Assembly: GCA_029562975.1 (NCBI GenBank) | Contig: JAKQTR010000042.1 | Span: forward strand, 1-64,000 | Reading direction: 5' to 3' | From: Acidobacteriota bacterium | GTDB taxonomy: Bacteria; Acidobacteriota; Vicinamibacteria; Vicinamibacterales; JAKQTR01 | DNA length: 64,000 bases | Part shown: one piece after another, positions 1 through 8,300 of the stretch | How positions within the stretch are numbered: position 1 is the stretch's first letter | How the letters are laid out: each line of letters begins with the position of its first letter | The notes under the pieces: generated by a model | Told to the model about the DNA's origin: nothing | Seen by the model: the letters and a program-made list of their open reading frames with translations, nothing else | The model's database searches: none | Made by a program: the position numbers and the translations under genes

Positions 1-325
1 ACGCTTCCTGCACCACGCTCAGCAACGCCTGTTCCGCCCGGCGGCGCGGCTGCAGCAAGGACGGGAAATAGCTGCCAGGCCGCACCTTGGGAATCGCCAA
101 GTCCACCGTCCCGACCCGCGTATCCCACGTCCGCACGCGGCGCCCGTTGCGGTAGGCGGTGCGGTCGTCGCTCCGCTCGTGGCGCTCGGCCCCCACCAGG
201 GCCGTCACCTCGGATTCCATCAACGCCTGGGCGAGCACCCGGACGCCTTCCCGCAGGACATCCCCGTCCTGCTCTTCGAGAAGCTTGCCAACGAACGCAG
301 ACAGATCCATCCTTGGCTTGGCCAT
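1..325 (-). CDS. IS256-family (Mutator-type) transposase, N-terminal part, cut by the window edge
   Basis: DDE transposase that moves its own insertion sequence. About 108 N-terminal residues are visible. They begin MAKPRMDLSAF and run through a segment reading VTALVGAERHERSDDRTAYRNG, then VRTWDTRVGTVDLAIPKVR, the conserved N-terminal region of IS256-family transposases. The ATG at 325 is chosen because the same MxxPRMDLxAF start recurs at two other places in the window (18,660 and 36,520). The catalytic DDE residues would lie to the left, outside the window, so whether the gene is intact is unknown. Confidence 0.85.
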   Translation of the reverse strand, partial: MAKPRMDLSAFVGKLLEEQDGDVLREGVRVLAQALMESEVTALVGAERHERSDDRTAYRNGRRVRTWDTRVGTVDLAIPKVRPGSYFPSLLQPRRRAEQALLSVVQEA

Positions 326-448
326 CGTCGCATCACCTCCGTGTCGTCTTCTCCGGCTAGAGAGAACTCACGGAACGATGCGCGATGGCCGCTGGCTTGT
401 CCAGCCTCAGCGGCTTACCAAATTTCCACCACGTCCGGGGACTCTAAC
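1..448 (-). mobile_element. IS256-family element, outer end at about 448
   Basis: Bases about 309-448 (transposase start plus upstream end) are closely similar to 18,635-18,794 and 36,489-36,653. Similarity stops just after the shared GACTCTAAC, which marks the outer tip; read outward-in the end starts GTTAGAGTC. The interior lies to the left, as in the other copies. The left half of the element is outside the window. Confidence 0.7.
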
Positions 449-851
449 CCGGGCCGATCGTGGGAAGTGACCTTGTGGCGCGGTGCCAGTCCCATGTCCT
501 CCCGAGCAACAGCTGGCCAACGGGTTCCTTCAACCGCTGAGCGCGATGCTTCGCCACATCTCGATCCTCAAAGCCTTTCTCCACGGTTATTCCGGCAAAC
601 AAGGCGGGACCGGGCCAAGAGTCAAACGTCATGTAGTACGCGGCGCTGTAAAGATGCGGGACCTTCTTCTCTGACCACCAGAGCGTGTGCTTGAACTTCA
701 TTCCGCCCGGCCACATCCGCACCTTGAATCGGGCGCCGTCGTACAAGGCCTCAAGCCGGTCCCGGATGTCCGGTCCCGGACGGCGGTTTTGAGGAAGACC
801 GCCAACATTCATACATCCCTGCACTAGCCAGTCGCCGAGGATTGCACTCAT
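444..851 (-). CDS. Hypothetical protein, 3' end truncated at an IS256 end
   Basis: About 135 residues starting MSAILGDWLVQG. I do not recognise the family. The sequence is rich in aromatic residues (KFKHTLWWSEKK, YMTFDSWPGP) and looks like a genuine soluble protein rather than a shadow frame. The ATG at 851 is preferred over an in-frame GTG at 884 because AGGG lies about 8 nt upstream of it. The stop codon TAG is made from the tip of the neighbouring IS256 end (CTAAC on the plus strand), so the native C-terminus has probably been cut off by the insertion and the last few residues are element-derived. Confidence 0.5.
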   Translation of the reverse strand: MSAILGDWLVQGCMNVGGLPQNRRPGPDIRDRLEALYDGARFKVRMWPGGMKFKHTLWWSEKKVPHLYSAAYYMTFDSWPGPALFAGITVEKGFEDRDVAKHRAQRLKEPVGQLLLGRTWDWHRATRSLPTIGPG

Positions 852-970
852 AGTAGAGCCCTCATGATTCTGTCTTGCCTCCACGACCTTCAGCGCTCAC
901 CCTACGGCAAACCACACTGCGCCTGACGCCGGCCTAGCGGAGCGGCTTGTGGACTCTTTCAAACTCCGGC

Positions 971-1189
971 TCACCCCTCCGCGAATTCCTGCAGCTTGTC
1001 CCAGGAAATGCTAATCGCTTTCTTCCCTTTGTAACGTCTCCACCGAATGCCGCCCACGCTCACGATCGCGGTGCCGCGGCGGGTCTTGCCCCACTTGTCC
1101 CAAACGACGACCTCGATGCCGGCCTTACCCAGGTACACGGACTCGAGGATCCGGGCGGATATCCATTTCTTTGGTCTTCCCTGTGCCAT
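971..1189 (-). CDS. Small basic hypothetical protein (72 aa)
   Basis: Starts MAQGRPKKWISARIL and is rich in Lys, Arg and Trp. It has a very good ribosome-binding site (AAAGGAGATCACC then ATG), which supports expression. It lies 32 nt downstream of the gene at 1222-1497 and is probably co-transcribed with it. No domain is recognised. The composition (WDKWGKTRRGTA, WRRYKGKKA) suggests a small beta-rich, possibly nucleic-acid-binding protein, but that is only a guess. Confidence 0.55.
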   Translation of the reverse strand: MAQGRPKKWISARILESVYLGKAGIEVVVWDKWGKTRRGTAIVSVGGIRWRRYKGKKAISISWDKLQEFAEG

Positions 1190-1221
1190 GGTGATCTCCT
1201 TTCATCGCTGGTTGGGTCTTC

Positions 1222-1497
1222 CTACTCCTCGTCCTCTTCGGGCCGATCCTGCACAAAGACGTATAACGCGCCGGCAGTATAGGAGCCGTCAAACGAGACC
1301 TCAAGCTCCTCCTCTGAATAGTCGAACCGCAGGTCCTCGCTCACCTGGTGCTCGAGTCTTGCTGACTCGCGCTTCCTGAGGGCTACCCGATCAGTGCGCG
1401 TGACCCGCAATTCGTGGAAGCCGCATACCTTGTAGTCGTCCCACGGATGGCCGTACAGATCGGCGATGAATCGTACCGGGGTTGTCGGAGGACCCAT
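1222..1497 (-). CDS. Hypothetical protein, N-terminus replaced by an IS3-family end
   Basis: About 91 residues ending in an acidic tail (DRPEEDEE). The host-derived part begins near [14 protein letters not shown]. The first ten residues ([10 protein letters not shown]) are encoded by the left terminal repeat of the IS3-family element whose edge is at 1467. The original start was therefore lost, and the only ATG now available (1497) sits inside the element. It precedes the 72-aa gene with 32 nt between them. Family unknown; it may be a broken gene. Confidence 0.45.
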   Translation of the reverse strand: MGPPTTPVRFIADLYGHPWDDYKVCGFHELRVTRTDRVALRKRESARLEHQVSEDLRFDYSEEELEVSFDGSYTAGALYVFVQDRPEEDEE

Positions 1498-1517
1498 TCG
1501 GAGACAGGCTGGAGCCC

Positions 1518-1850
1518 ATGGTACGACAGTCGAAGTACTCACCCGAGTTGAAGGAGCGAGCCGTTCGGATGGCGATGGAGCACGCCGCGGCGTACCCGTC
1601 GCAGTGGGCGGCGATGGAAGCCCTGGCGCCTAAGCTGGGGTGTACGCCGGAGACCCTGCGCCGGTGGGTGCGGCAGGTGGAGCGGGACCGGGGTCAGCGG
1701 GCGGGGCTCACCACGGACGGACGGCAGCGCTTAAAGGACCTGGAGCGGGAGCATCGCGACCTCAAGCGGACGAACGAGATTCTCCGGCTGGCATCGGCGT
1801 ATTTCGCGCAGGCGGAGCTCGACCGCCGAGCGACGTGCTGGTGCAGCTGA
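1518..1850 (+). CDS. IS3-family transposase OrfA
   Basis: 110 residues from the ATG at 1518. Begins [19 protein letters not shown] and continues through [13 protein letters not shown], the helix-turn-helix that binds the terminal repeats. It ends with a leucine-zipper-like stretch ([23 protein letters not shown]) typical of IS3 OrfA. In this family a programmed -1 frameshift near the 3' end usually fuses OrfA to OrfB to make the active transposase. OrfB follows here in a shifted frame, as expected. Confidence 0.9.
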   Translation: MVRQSKYSPELKERAVRMAMEHAAAYPSQWAAMEALAPKLGCTPETLRRWVRQVERDRGQRAGLTTDGRQRLKDLEREHRDLKRTNEILRLASAYFAQAELDRRATCWCS

Positions 1851-2556
1851 TCGACGAGCACCGAGAACGGTATGAGGTCGAGCCCATGTGCGCGGTGTTG
1901 CCCATGGCCCCGTCGACCTACGTCCGGCACAAGGCGCTGGCGGCCCACCCCGAGCAGCGGTTGGCTCGCGCGCCACGCGACGAGGCCCTGCAGGCGGCCA
2001 TCCAGCGCGTCTGGGACGCGAATTCCCAGGTCTACGGGCCGCGCACGGTCTGGCGGCAGCTGCGGCGCAGGGGCCTCCGGGTCGCCCGCGGCTCGGTGGA
2101 GCGGCTGATGCGAGCCATGGGCTTGCGCAGGACTATGCGTGGCCGGGCTTGGATCACGCCGACGACGCCGGAAATGCCGGCCGTGCCGCTCCCGGACCTG
2201 GTGGACCGCGACGTCACGGTCACGGCCCCCAATCAGCGCTGGGTGGCGGACTTCACCGATATGGCGACCTGGGCCGGCGTCGTCGACGTGGCCTTCGTCA
2301 TCGATGCCTGTGCGGGGCGCATCGTCGGCTGGCGCGTCTCGGCGTCGATGCGCGCCGCCTTCGTGCTCGACACGCTCGAGCACGCGGTCTACGACCGGGC
2401 GGGCGCTGGGCTCGACGGCCTGGTGCATCATTCGGATCGCGGCACCCAATACCTGTTGATTGGCGACAATTAGAATTGCCGGCCTGACGACAATTACTTT
2501 TGCCGGTCCATCGGCAGTTGGATGGGGCCTGTGTCAGGCTGTCCGTCGGAGGACGG

Positions 2557-4038
2557 ATGGTCACGGACGCCCAGGTTCGCCGACTGCGGGAGAAGCGGAT
2601 GGAAGGCAAGAGTTTGGCGGCGGCGGCCGCCGCCGCCGGGATGAGTGAGCGCACGGCTCGGACCTGGCAAACAGGCGCGTTGCCCTCGACGATGCGCTCG
2701 CCTCGCCCGTGGCGGACACGTCCTGACCCATTTGCCGACGTCTGGGCGACTGAGGTCGTGCCGTGGTTGGAAGCCGACCGGGACGGGCGGTTGCAGGCCC
2801 TGACGCTGTTCGAGGAGTTGTGCACCCGGCATCCGGGGCAATTTCGGCCGGGGCAACTGCGGACGTGGCAGCGGCGCGTGCGCGATTGGCGGGCGTTGCA
2901 CGGCCCTGAGCAGGAGGTCTATTTCGAGCAGGCGGCCGTCCCGGGCCGCGAGGGCGCCCTGGACTTCACCGACCCCACCGACCTCGGCATCACCATTCAG
3001 CAGCAGCCCTTTGAGCACGTGTGGTTTGAGTGGATTCTGCCGTTCAGCGGCTGGACGCACATCGACCTGGCGCCGAGCGAGACCTTCGAGGCCTTGGTCC
3101 AAGGCCTGCAGAGTGCGGTGTGGACGTTGGGCGGCGTCCCCGCCGTCGCCCGGCACGACAATCTGTCGGCGGCGACGCATGAGTTGAAGCGATCGGGGGG
3201 ACGCCAGTTGACCGCGCGCTTCCAGGCGGTGCTGGATCACTACGGCATGCGGTCGTCCCGGATCTTTCCCGGGCATGCCCACGAAAATGGCAGCGCCGAG
3301 CAGAGCCATCACCAGAGCAAGCGTGCCGTGGCCCAAGGCTTACTGCTGCGTGGCCATGCCGACTTCACCGACGAAGACACCTATCTGAGCTTCGTGCGCG
3401 AGGTCATTGAGCGGAAGCAGAATGCGCCGGCGGCGAGCCGATTGGCAGAAGAGCGCCGCCATCTGCGCCCGCTCCCATCCGCGCCGATTCCCAATTACAC
3501 GACCTACACCTGCGTCGTGCGGCGCTGGAGCACCATTCGGGTGAGCGGGCGGACCTACTCGGTGCCGTCGCGATTGATTGGGCACACCGTCGAGGTGCGG
3601 CAAGCGCCGGCGACCATCGAGGTGCGCTACAGCGGGGAGCTCGTGGAAACGATGCCGCGCGTACGGGGACGTGACCACCGCATCGACTATCGCCACGTCA
3701 TCCGCAGCCTCGTACGGAAACCGGGCGCGTTTGCCCGCTACCGGTACCGCGAGGAGCTGTTTCCGACCTTGCCGTTCCGGCAGGCGTACGACGCGCTGCT
3801 GGTGTGGCATGGCGACCGCGCCGACGTCGAGTATGTCCGCCTGCTGCACTTGGCCGCCAGCGGCAGTGAAGGCGCCGTCGCCCAGACGCTGACGAGCTTG
3901 CTCGCGGATCGCCGCCCCTTTGACTACCACGTGGTGCAGCATCTGGTCGCGCCCGCGACGCCACGCCACCCGATGCTGCGCCTGCCCGAGCCCGACCTGA
4001 CGGTGTATGACACCTTGCTCGCAGGAGGGCGGTCATGA
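2557..4038 (+). CDS. istA: IS21-family transposase IstA
   Basis: 493-residue DDE transposase. The ATG at 2557 is chosen because GGAGGA lies just upstream. The N-terminus is a helix-turn-helix (DAQVRRLREKRMEGKSLAAA, then GMSERTARTW). The rve-type catalytic core follows: DFTDPTDLGITI near residue 135-145, ARHDNLSAA near 205, and HAHENGSAEQSHHQSKRA near 250, consistent with a D, D, E/N-rich core. A C-terminal beta domain (RVSGRTYSVPSRLIG) follows. It overlaps istB by 4 nt (ATGA), the usual translational coupling. Confidence 0.95.
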   Translation: MVTDAQVRRLREKRMEGKSLAAAAAAAGMSERTARTWQTGALPSTMRSPRPWRTRPDPFADVWATEVVPWLEADRDGRLQALTLFEELCTRHPGQFRPGQLRTWQRRVRDWRALHGPEQEVYFEQAAVPGREGALDFTDPTDLGITIQQQPFEHVWFEWILPFSGWTHIDLAPSETFEALVQGLQSAVWTLGGVPAVARHDNLSAATHELKRSGGRQLTARFQAVLDHYGMRSSRIFPGHAHENGSAEQSHHQSKRAVAQGLLLRGHADFTDEDTYLSFVREVIERKQNAPAASRLAEERRHLRPLPSAPIPNYTTYTCVVRRWSTIRVSGRTYSVPSRLIGHTVEVRQAPATIEVRYSGELVETMPRVRGRDHRIDYRHVIRSLVRKPGAFARYRYREELFPTLPFRQAYDALLVWHGDRADVEYVRLLHLAASGSEGAVAQTLTSLLADRRPFDYHVVQHLVAPATPRHPMLRLPEPDLTVYDTLLAGGRS

Positions 4039-4853
4039 CCACCCCGCCGCTGCCCACGGAGCGTGTCACGACGCTGTTGACGACGTTTGGCCTGACCACG
4101 GCGGCCCAGGAATGTGTCCCCCGGTTCACGCTGGCCGGTCACGCGGGAGCCGTGCCCGTGTTGCAGGAGGTCCTGGACCTCGAGCGGGACGCGCGGCACC
4201 AGCGCCGCATCGATCGCCTGCGCCGCGCGTCTCGACTGCCGCCCGGCAAGACGTTCAACACGCTCGAGGCCACACGCTTCCCGGCGCCCTTGATGGCCCG
4301 ACTCCGGGAGTTGGCGGCGGGACTCTTCGTCGACACCGCCACGAATGTGCTGGCGTTCGGTTTGCCCGGCGTCGGCAAGAGCCACGCCCTCGCGGCACTG
4401 GGGCACGCGCTGGTCCAGGCCGGCCACGCCGTGCTCTTTGTGCCGGCCTACGCCTTGGTGCAAGACCTGCTGGCGGCGAAGCGGGCGCTGGAGCTGCTCC
4501 GCGCCCTGCGGAAACTCGACCTGTTTGAGGTCGTGATCCTCGACGACTTGGGCTACGTGCAACAGAGTCCCGAGGAAGCCGAGGTGCTGTTCACGCTCAT
4601 CGCCGAGCGGTACGAGCGCCGGTCGCTGGCGATCACGAGCAATCTGGTGTTCAGTCAGTGGGATCGGATCTTCAAAGACCAGATGGCCACCGCGGCCGCC
4701 ATCGATCGCTTGGTGCACCACGCAGTGATTCTCGAGTTCGACGTCACGAGTTACCGCACCGATCAAGCCACACGCGACCTCCAGGCCGTGGCACCGCCCC
4801 GGGCCAGGGGCCGACCGCCCGTGTCCGTGCTCAAGCGGAAGCGCGCTCGGTAA
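4035..4853 (+). CDS. istB: IS21-family helper ATPase IstB
   Basis: 272-residue AAA+ ATPase related to DnaC that helps IstA select and deform target DNA. Walker A is GLPGVGKSH near residue 108 and Walker B is VVILDDLGY near 170. A sensor-like segment reads LAITSNLVFSQWDRIF. The basic C-terminus (SVLKRKRAR) is typical. Its start overlaps the istA stop. Length and motifs are normal, so this copy looks functional. Confidence 0.95.
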   Translation: MTTPPLPTERVTTLLTTFGLTTAAQECVPRFTLAGHAGAVPVLQEVLDLERDARHQRRIDRLRRASRLPPGKTFNTLEATRFPAPLMARLRELAAGLFVDTATNVLAFGLPGVGKSHALAALGHALVQAGHAVLFVPAYALVQDLLAAKRALELLRALRKLDLFEVVILDDLGYVQQSPEEAEVLFTLIAERYERRSLAITSNLVFSQWDRIFKDQMATAAAIDRLVHHAVILEFDVTSYRTDQATRDLQAVAPPRARGRPPVSVLKRKRAR

Positions 4854-5317
4854 CCGTCGCGTCGTCTGCGCGGGCCCCGCACCTGGGTGGGGGGCCTGCT
4901 CGACGCCGCTGGTGATAGTCAGGGATGAACGGGAACCTAGGAACGATCGGCAAGAGTAGTTGACGCCACGCGGCAAAACTAGTTGACGTCAATCAGCTGT
5001 CCATGTGGTACTCCCACCGGTTGCTCGACGCCGGCATGGCGCCGTCGGTGGGCAGCACCGGCGAGGCCTACGACCATGCCCTCGCGCAGGCGGTGATTGG
5101 CCTCTTCAAGACCGAGGTCATCCACCGCCGGAGCCCGTGGCGACATCTGGAGATGGTCGAGTTCGCCGTGCTAGCCTGGGGCCACTGGTGCAACACCGGG
5201 CGGCTACTGGAGGCGATCGGGTACGTACCCCCGGCGAAATACGAGGCACGCGATGATGAACAGGCTAAGGTGGCCTGACTCACCTAACCAGTTCTCCGAT
5301 ACTCCCGGTACGATTCA

Positions 5318-5330
5318 CTGGGACTCTAAC
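5318..5330. repeat. 13-bp IS256-end tip next to the IS3 right end
   Basis: CTGGGACTCTAAC directly abuts the right end of the IS3-family element and is identical to the tip of the IS256 end at 18,782-18,794. It may be all that is left of a fourth IS256 copy into which the IS3 element inserted. Thirteen bases is short, so chance is not excluded. Confidence 0.35.
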
Positions 5331-5374
5331 AACTGCAGCGGGCCCCCATGCGATCGTTGGCGTTATCCGTCATC

Positions 5375-8300
5375 CTACTGGAGAATCGCCGACAACCAGT
5401 CATGCACCACGTTTCGTTTGAGGTGGTTCCACTCAAACTGGTTGCCGAAACTTCTTAAGCATGAATAACAGCTCCCCAAGCGGTCGCACGCGGAGTTCGG
5501 ACAGTTCGTGACCCGGTCGAGCGCTCTTCCAAGAACGCTAGGAAGTTCGTCGTGTAGCCTGGCGACGTAACCAGCCCCGCCCGGCACTCTGTCGAAGACG
5601 ATCAGTTCACCCTTGAGGGTTCCCTCGCTCTGGCTCCTGAAGGTGCCTCCGAGGTCCCTTGCAGGAATCTCCAGCACATCGGCTGCCGCAAAAAGAAAGG
5701 CTGTCTGAAGCGAGAGCCAGAAGTCCCTATCTGTAACCGGCGGCGGCGGCGGGGTCACCGCGTCAAATCGGACCTGAAGCGTGTCGGTGGCGAATCGACA
5801 GGCGAGGTGGAGGCGCAAGAGTCGGCCCCCGACGCACCTCGCGCCCCACGGCTTCCGATGGGCCTTCTGTTGTGCGATCGCTAAACCGCACGAAGGACAC
5901 AATGAAAATCCCTCGAAGTTCGAGCCAGCGTTCACCCTGAAGAGCTCACCATTCCTTAGGTGCGCCGTCGAGACACCCAGGAGCTTCTGATGAGTTACAA
6001 ATGCCTCGGGTGGAGCGCCGCCCATGAAGAAGAGCTCCGACGTTCGTGGCGGCCTGCTGCGATAGATGTTCACAGGCTTGGCCCGGTCGGCCACGTGGGT
6101 AGTGAAACCCATCGGAACGGCGTACGCGCTGGGTCGGCTTCCAGGACCCGCTGCCGGGGATTGGCAGTAGGCACAGATAGGCTGCAGCTCCTGACGAGTG
6201 TTGGCCGTGACGACGCGGTTGCAGCGGCTACAAGACCGATAGTACCTCACCTCCATCGCTCGGTTTTGAAGGTCAACAGCGCGGCTCTTCAACAGAAGCC
6301 CGTCCGCGACCACCTCAGCGCCGGGAGCATACTCCGCTAGGCCGTACTCAATATCTCGCTCCAGCCGCATCCGTTGGCTGACTTGGGGATCTCGAACCAC
6401 GAGACGAACGACGTCTTGAGGAAACGCGTACCCGGGCAACCAGTGGTCAGATGCCAAAACGTCGATCAGAGACTCAGCGAGGAGCTGATCTAGGAGGCGA
6501 TCGACTGATTCCCGACTTCGCGCAAGTTCCACAGCTTCTTGGGCCGTAGCCCCAGCTATCTCTCTCGTGAGCTCTTCATACTGACTTCGGTAGGAGGCGA
6601 CCCTTTCGTGGAAGCGCTCCCGACAACGAACGAGTCCTGTCGTGCTCTCCTGAAAGGCGTCGGCCGGTAGCAGGTTGCAGGAACTGTCAATGATCCTTGA
6701 AAGAGACGGCACCAGGCTCTGGCTACGCTCGGTGACCCAATCGACAAAGGGCCGGACGGCCGCACCAGAATCTGCGGATTCCCCGAAGAACCAGGACGCG
6801 GTCATCTGACGGGGCTCGGTCGGGGCAGGAATGCGACCGCTTCGTAGGAAACTGCCGAGCAAGAAGGAGTTGACATGCCGCTGCGAAAGCCGTGGATTCG
6901 CAAGGCTGATTCTCGGAACAGGCACGACTCCTTGGACGATGTCTAGGGGCTGGCTGTAGTGAACCTGGTCGTGTGGGATCCCCCGGGCATACGTAACGGC
7001 AAACGCAGCCCCCTCCCGCCGTCGGCCTGCGCGGCCTGCCCGTTGCAGGTAGTTTGCCGGCGTGGGAGGCACGTTTCGGAGAAAGACCGACTTCAACTGG
7101 CCGACATCCACGCCCATCTCGAATGTCGTGGAACTGGACAGGACATTGACGTCACCGCCCGCGAAGAGGTTCTGATACTTGCGCCCTGTCTCGTTCGTCA
7201 GCTGTGCGGTATGCTCCCTCACTTCCAGCGGCAACGGGTCTGTCATTGTGACTCGATGAAACCAGTGGTGGTTGCTGAAACGACTCGCCAGATCTTGGGG
7301 GGTAATGGATGACAGATGGCCGCGGCAGCCTGGCATGAGGCATGTGGCCTTGAGTGCTCGGCCAGTCAGGCTGCCGCAGCGATTGCAGAGATATCCCACA
7401 GTCGGGAGTTTGATAACCAGCCGATCGTAGGAGAGTTGGTACTCGTTGGGTCTCAGACTCGATAGGACTGCGGACTCGACCAGCGCCTGCCACACCTGGT
7501 CGAGTCTTGTCTTGATCTCGTCGCCTGCCGCAAGCTTGTCTTTCCCGAGAAGTACCGCGAGAACCTCTGCCTGGCCACTCCTGGAGACGACGGCTTTGGG
7601 CATCTTGGCGTAATAGGGATTCCACCGCCAGCGTAGCCGTCCGTCGAGAGGGCCCTGCTCGCTGTTGTGGTACGTGACAGCTTCAGGGCCCGGCGCCAGG
7701 TCACTCATGGGGACGTCTGGTGGGAGCTCGAGAGCCTTGCGCCAGACGAACATCCACAAGAGTGCCTGCAGCGCTGCCCACCCGTTGCTTTCGTTCGGCC
7801 TGAACATCCACTCAAGCCGGCGGCCAAGATCGTCGCGTTCGTCGTCGCTGAATGCGACCTCAACGTACGCGAGTCCCAGTCCTGCGATGTTGTTCCGGAT
7901 CCTCGGAGATGCCGTGAAGTTCTCGAAGAGCGCTAGGCGGGCGTCTGTCTTTAGCCGATTTTTCTCAGCCGGGAGTAGCTGGCCAGGACGCTTGACCTCG
8001 ACCGAGTATTCCTCTCCGCCACCACCTTTTCGAACGACCACATAGGGCAGCGTGAGGGCAACCCGCCGGTACTGCTCGGCAATCGCGTCGAATGTCGCAC
8101 CCTCGTCGCCAGCCAAGGCGACCGCGGCACAAATAGCCTGGTACAAAGGTTTCAGCACCAAGGTTTGGGCCGAGGTGCGCGCGAGATAGGGGGCGAAGTA
8201 GGCCGCCCGCTGCCGGCTATCGGAGAATACGAGCAGACGCCTAGCGGCGGCGGGTTTCTTCGTATCCTCGTCGGGTAGCCCGCGAACGATGGCCTCGGCC

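Larger units (their letters stand above)
2457..4996 (+). mobile_element. IS21-family insertion sequence, apparently intact
   Basis: 2540 bp carrying istA and istB. The left end reads TGATTGGCGACAATTAGAAT with a second similar repeat (GACGACAATTACTTTTGCCGG) about 25 bp in. The right end, read inward, is TGATTGACGTCAACTAGTTT with a second repeat as well. Multiple end repeats are typical of IS21. CTGT at 2453-2456 and 4997-5000 is a 4-bp target duplication. Both genes are full length, so the element may still be active. Confidence 0.9.
1835..5278 (+). pseudogene. IS3-family transposase OrfB, interrupted by an IS21-family insertion
   Basis: The first part (1835-2456) carries the HTH_21-like start ([18 protein letters not shown]) and two catalytic aspartates in RWVADFTDMAT and HHSDRGTQY. 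The gene is then broken by the IS21-family element. The remainder (4997-5278) carries the catalytic glutamate in GLFKTEVIHRR and the C-terminus. Joining 2456 to 5001 and dropping one copy of the CTGT duplication restores a continuous frame reading RGTQYLSMWYSHRLLDAG. OrfB was therefore intact before the insertion. Confidence 0.9.
1467..5317 (+). mobile_element. IS3-family element, split by a nested IS21-family element
   Basis: The left end begins TGAATCGTACCGGG at 1467, and the right end is its exact inverse complement ending at 5317, followed by a further partly matching stretch (TTGTCGGAG against GTATCGGAG). Inside are orfA, then orfB in another frame, the standard IS3 layout. Without the nested element the IS is about 1.3 kb, the normal size. 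No target duplication is visible: the left flank ends GGCGA and the right flank starts CTGGG. This suggests a deletion or rearrangement after insertion. Confidence 0.85.

Noticed and set aside
159-694. Plus-strand frames over the left IS256 end
   Set aside because: Antisense to the transposase start and to the hypothetical gene at 444-851.
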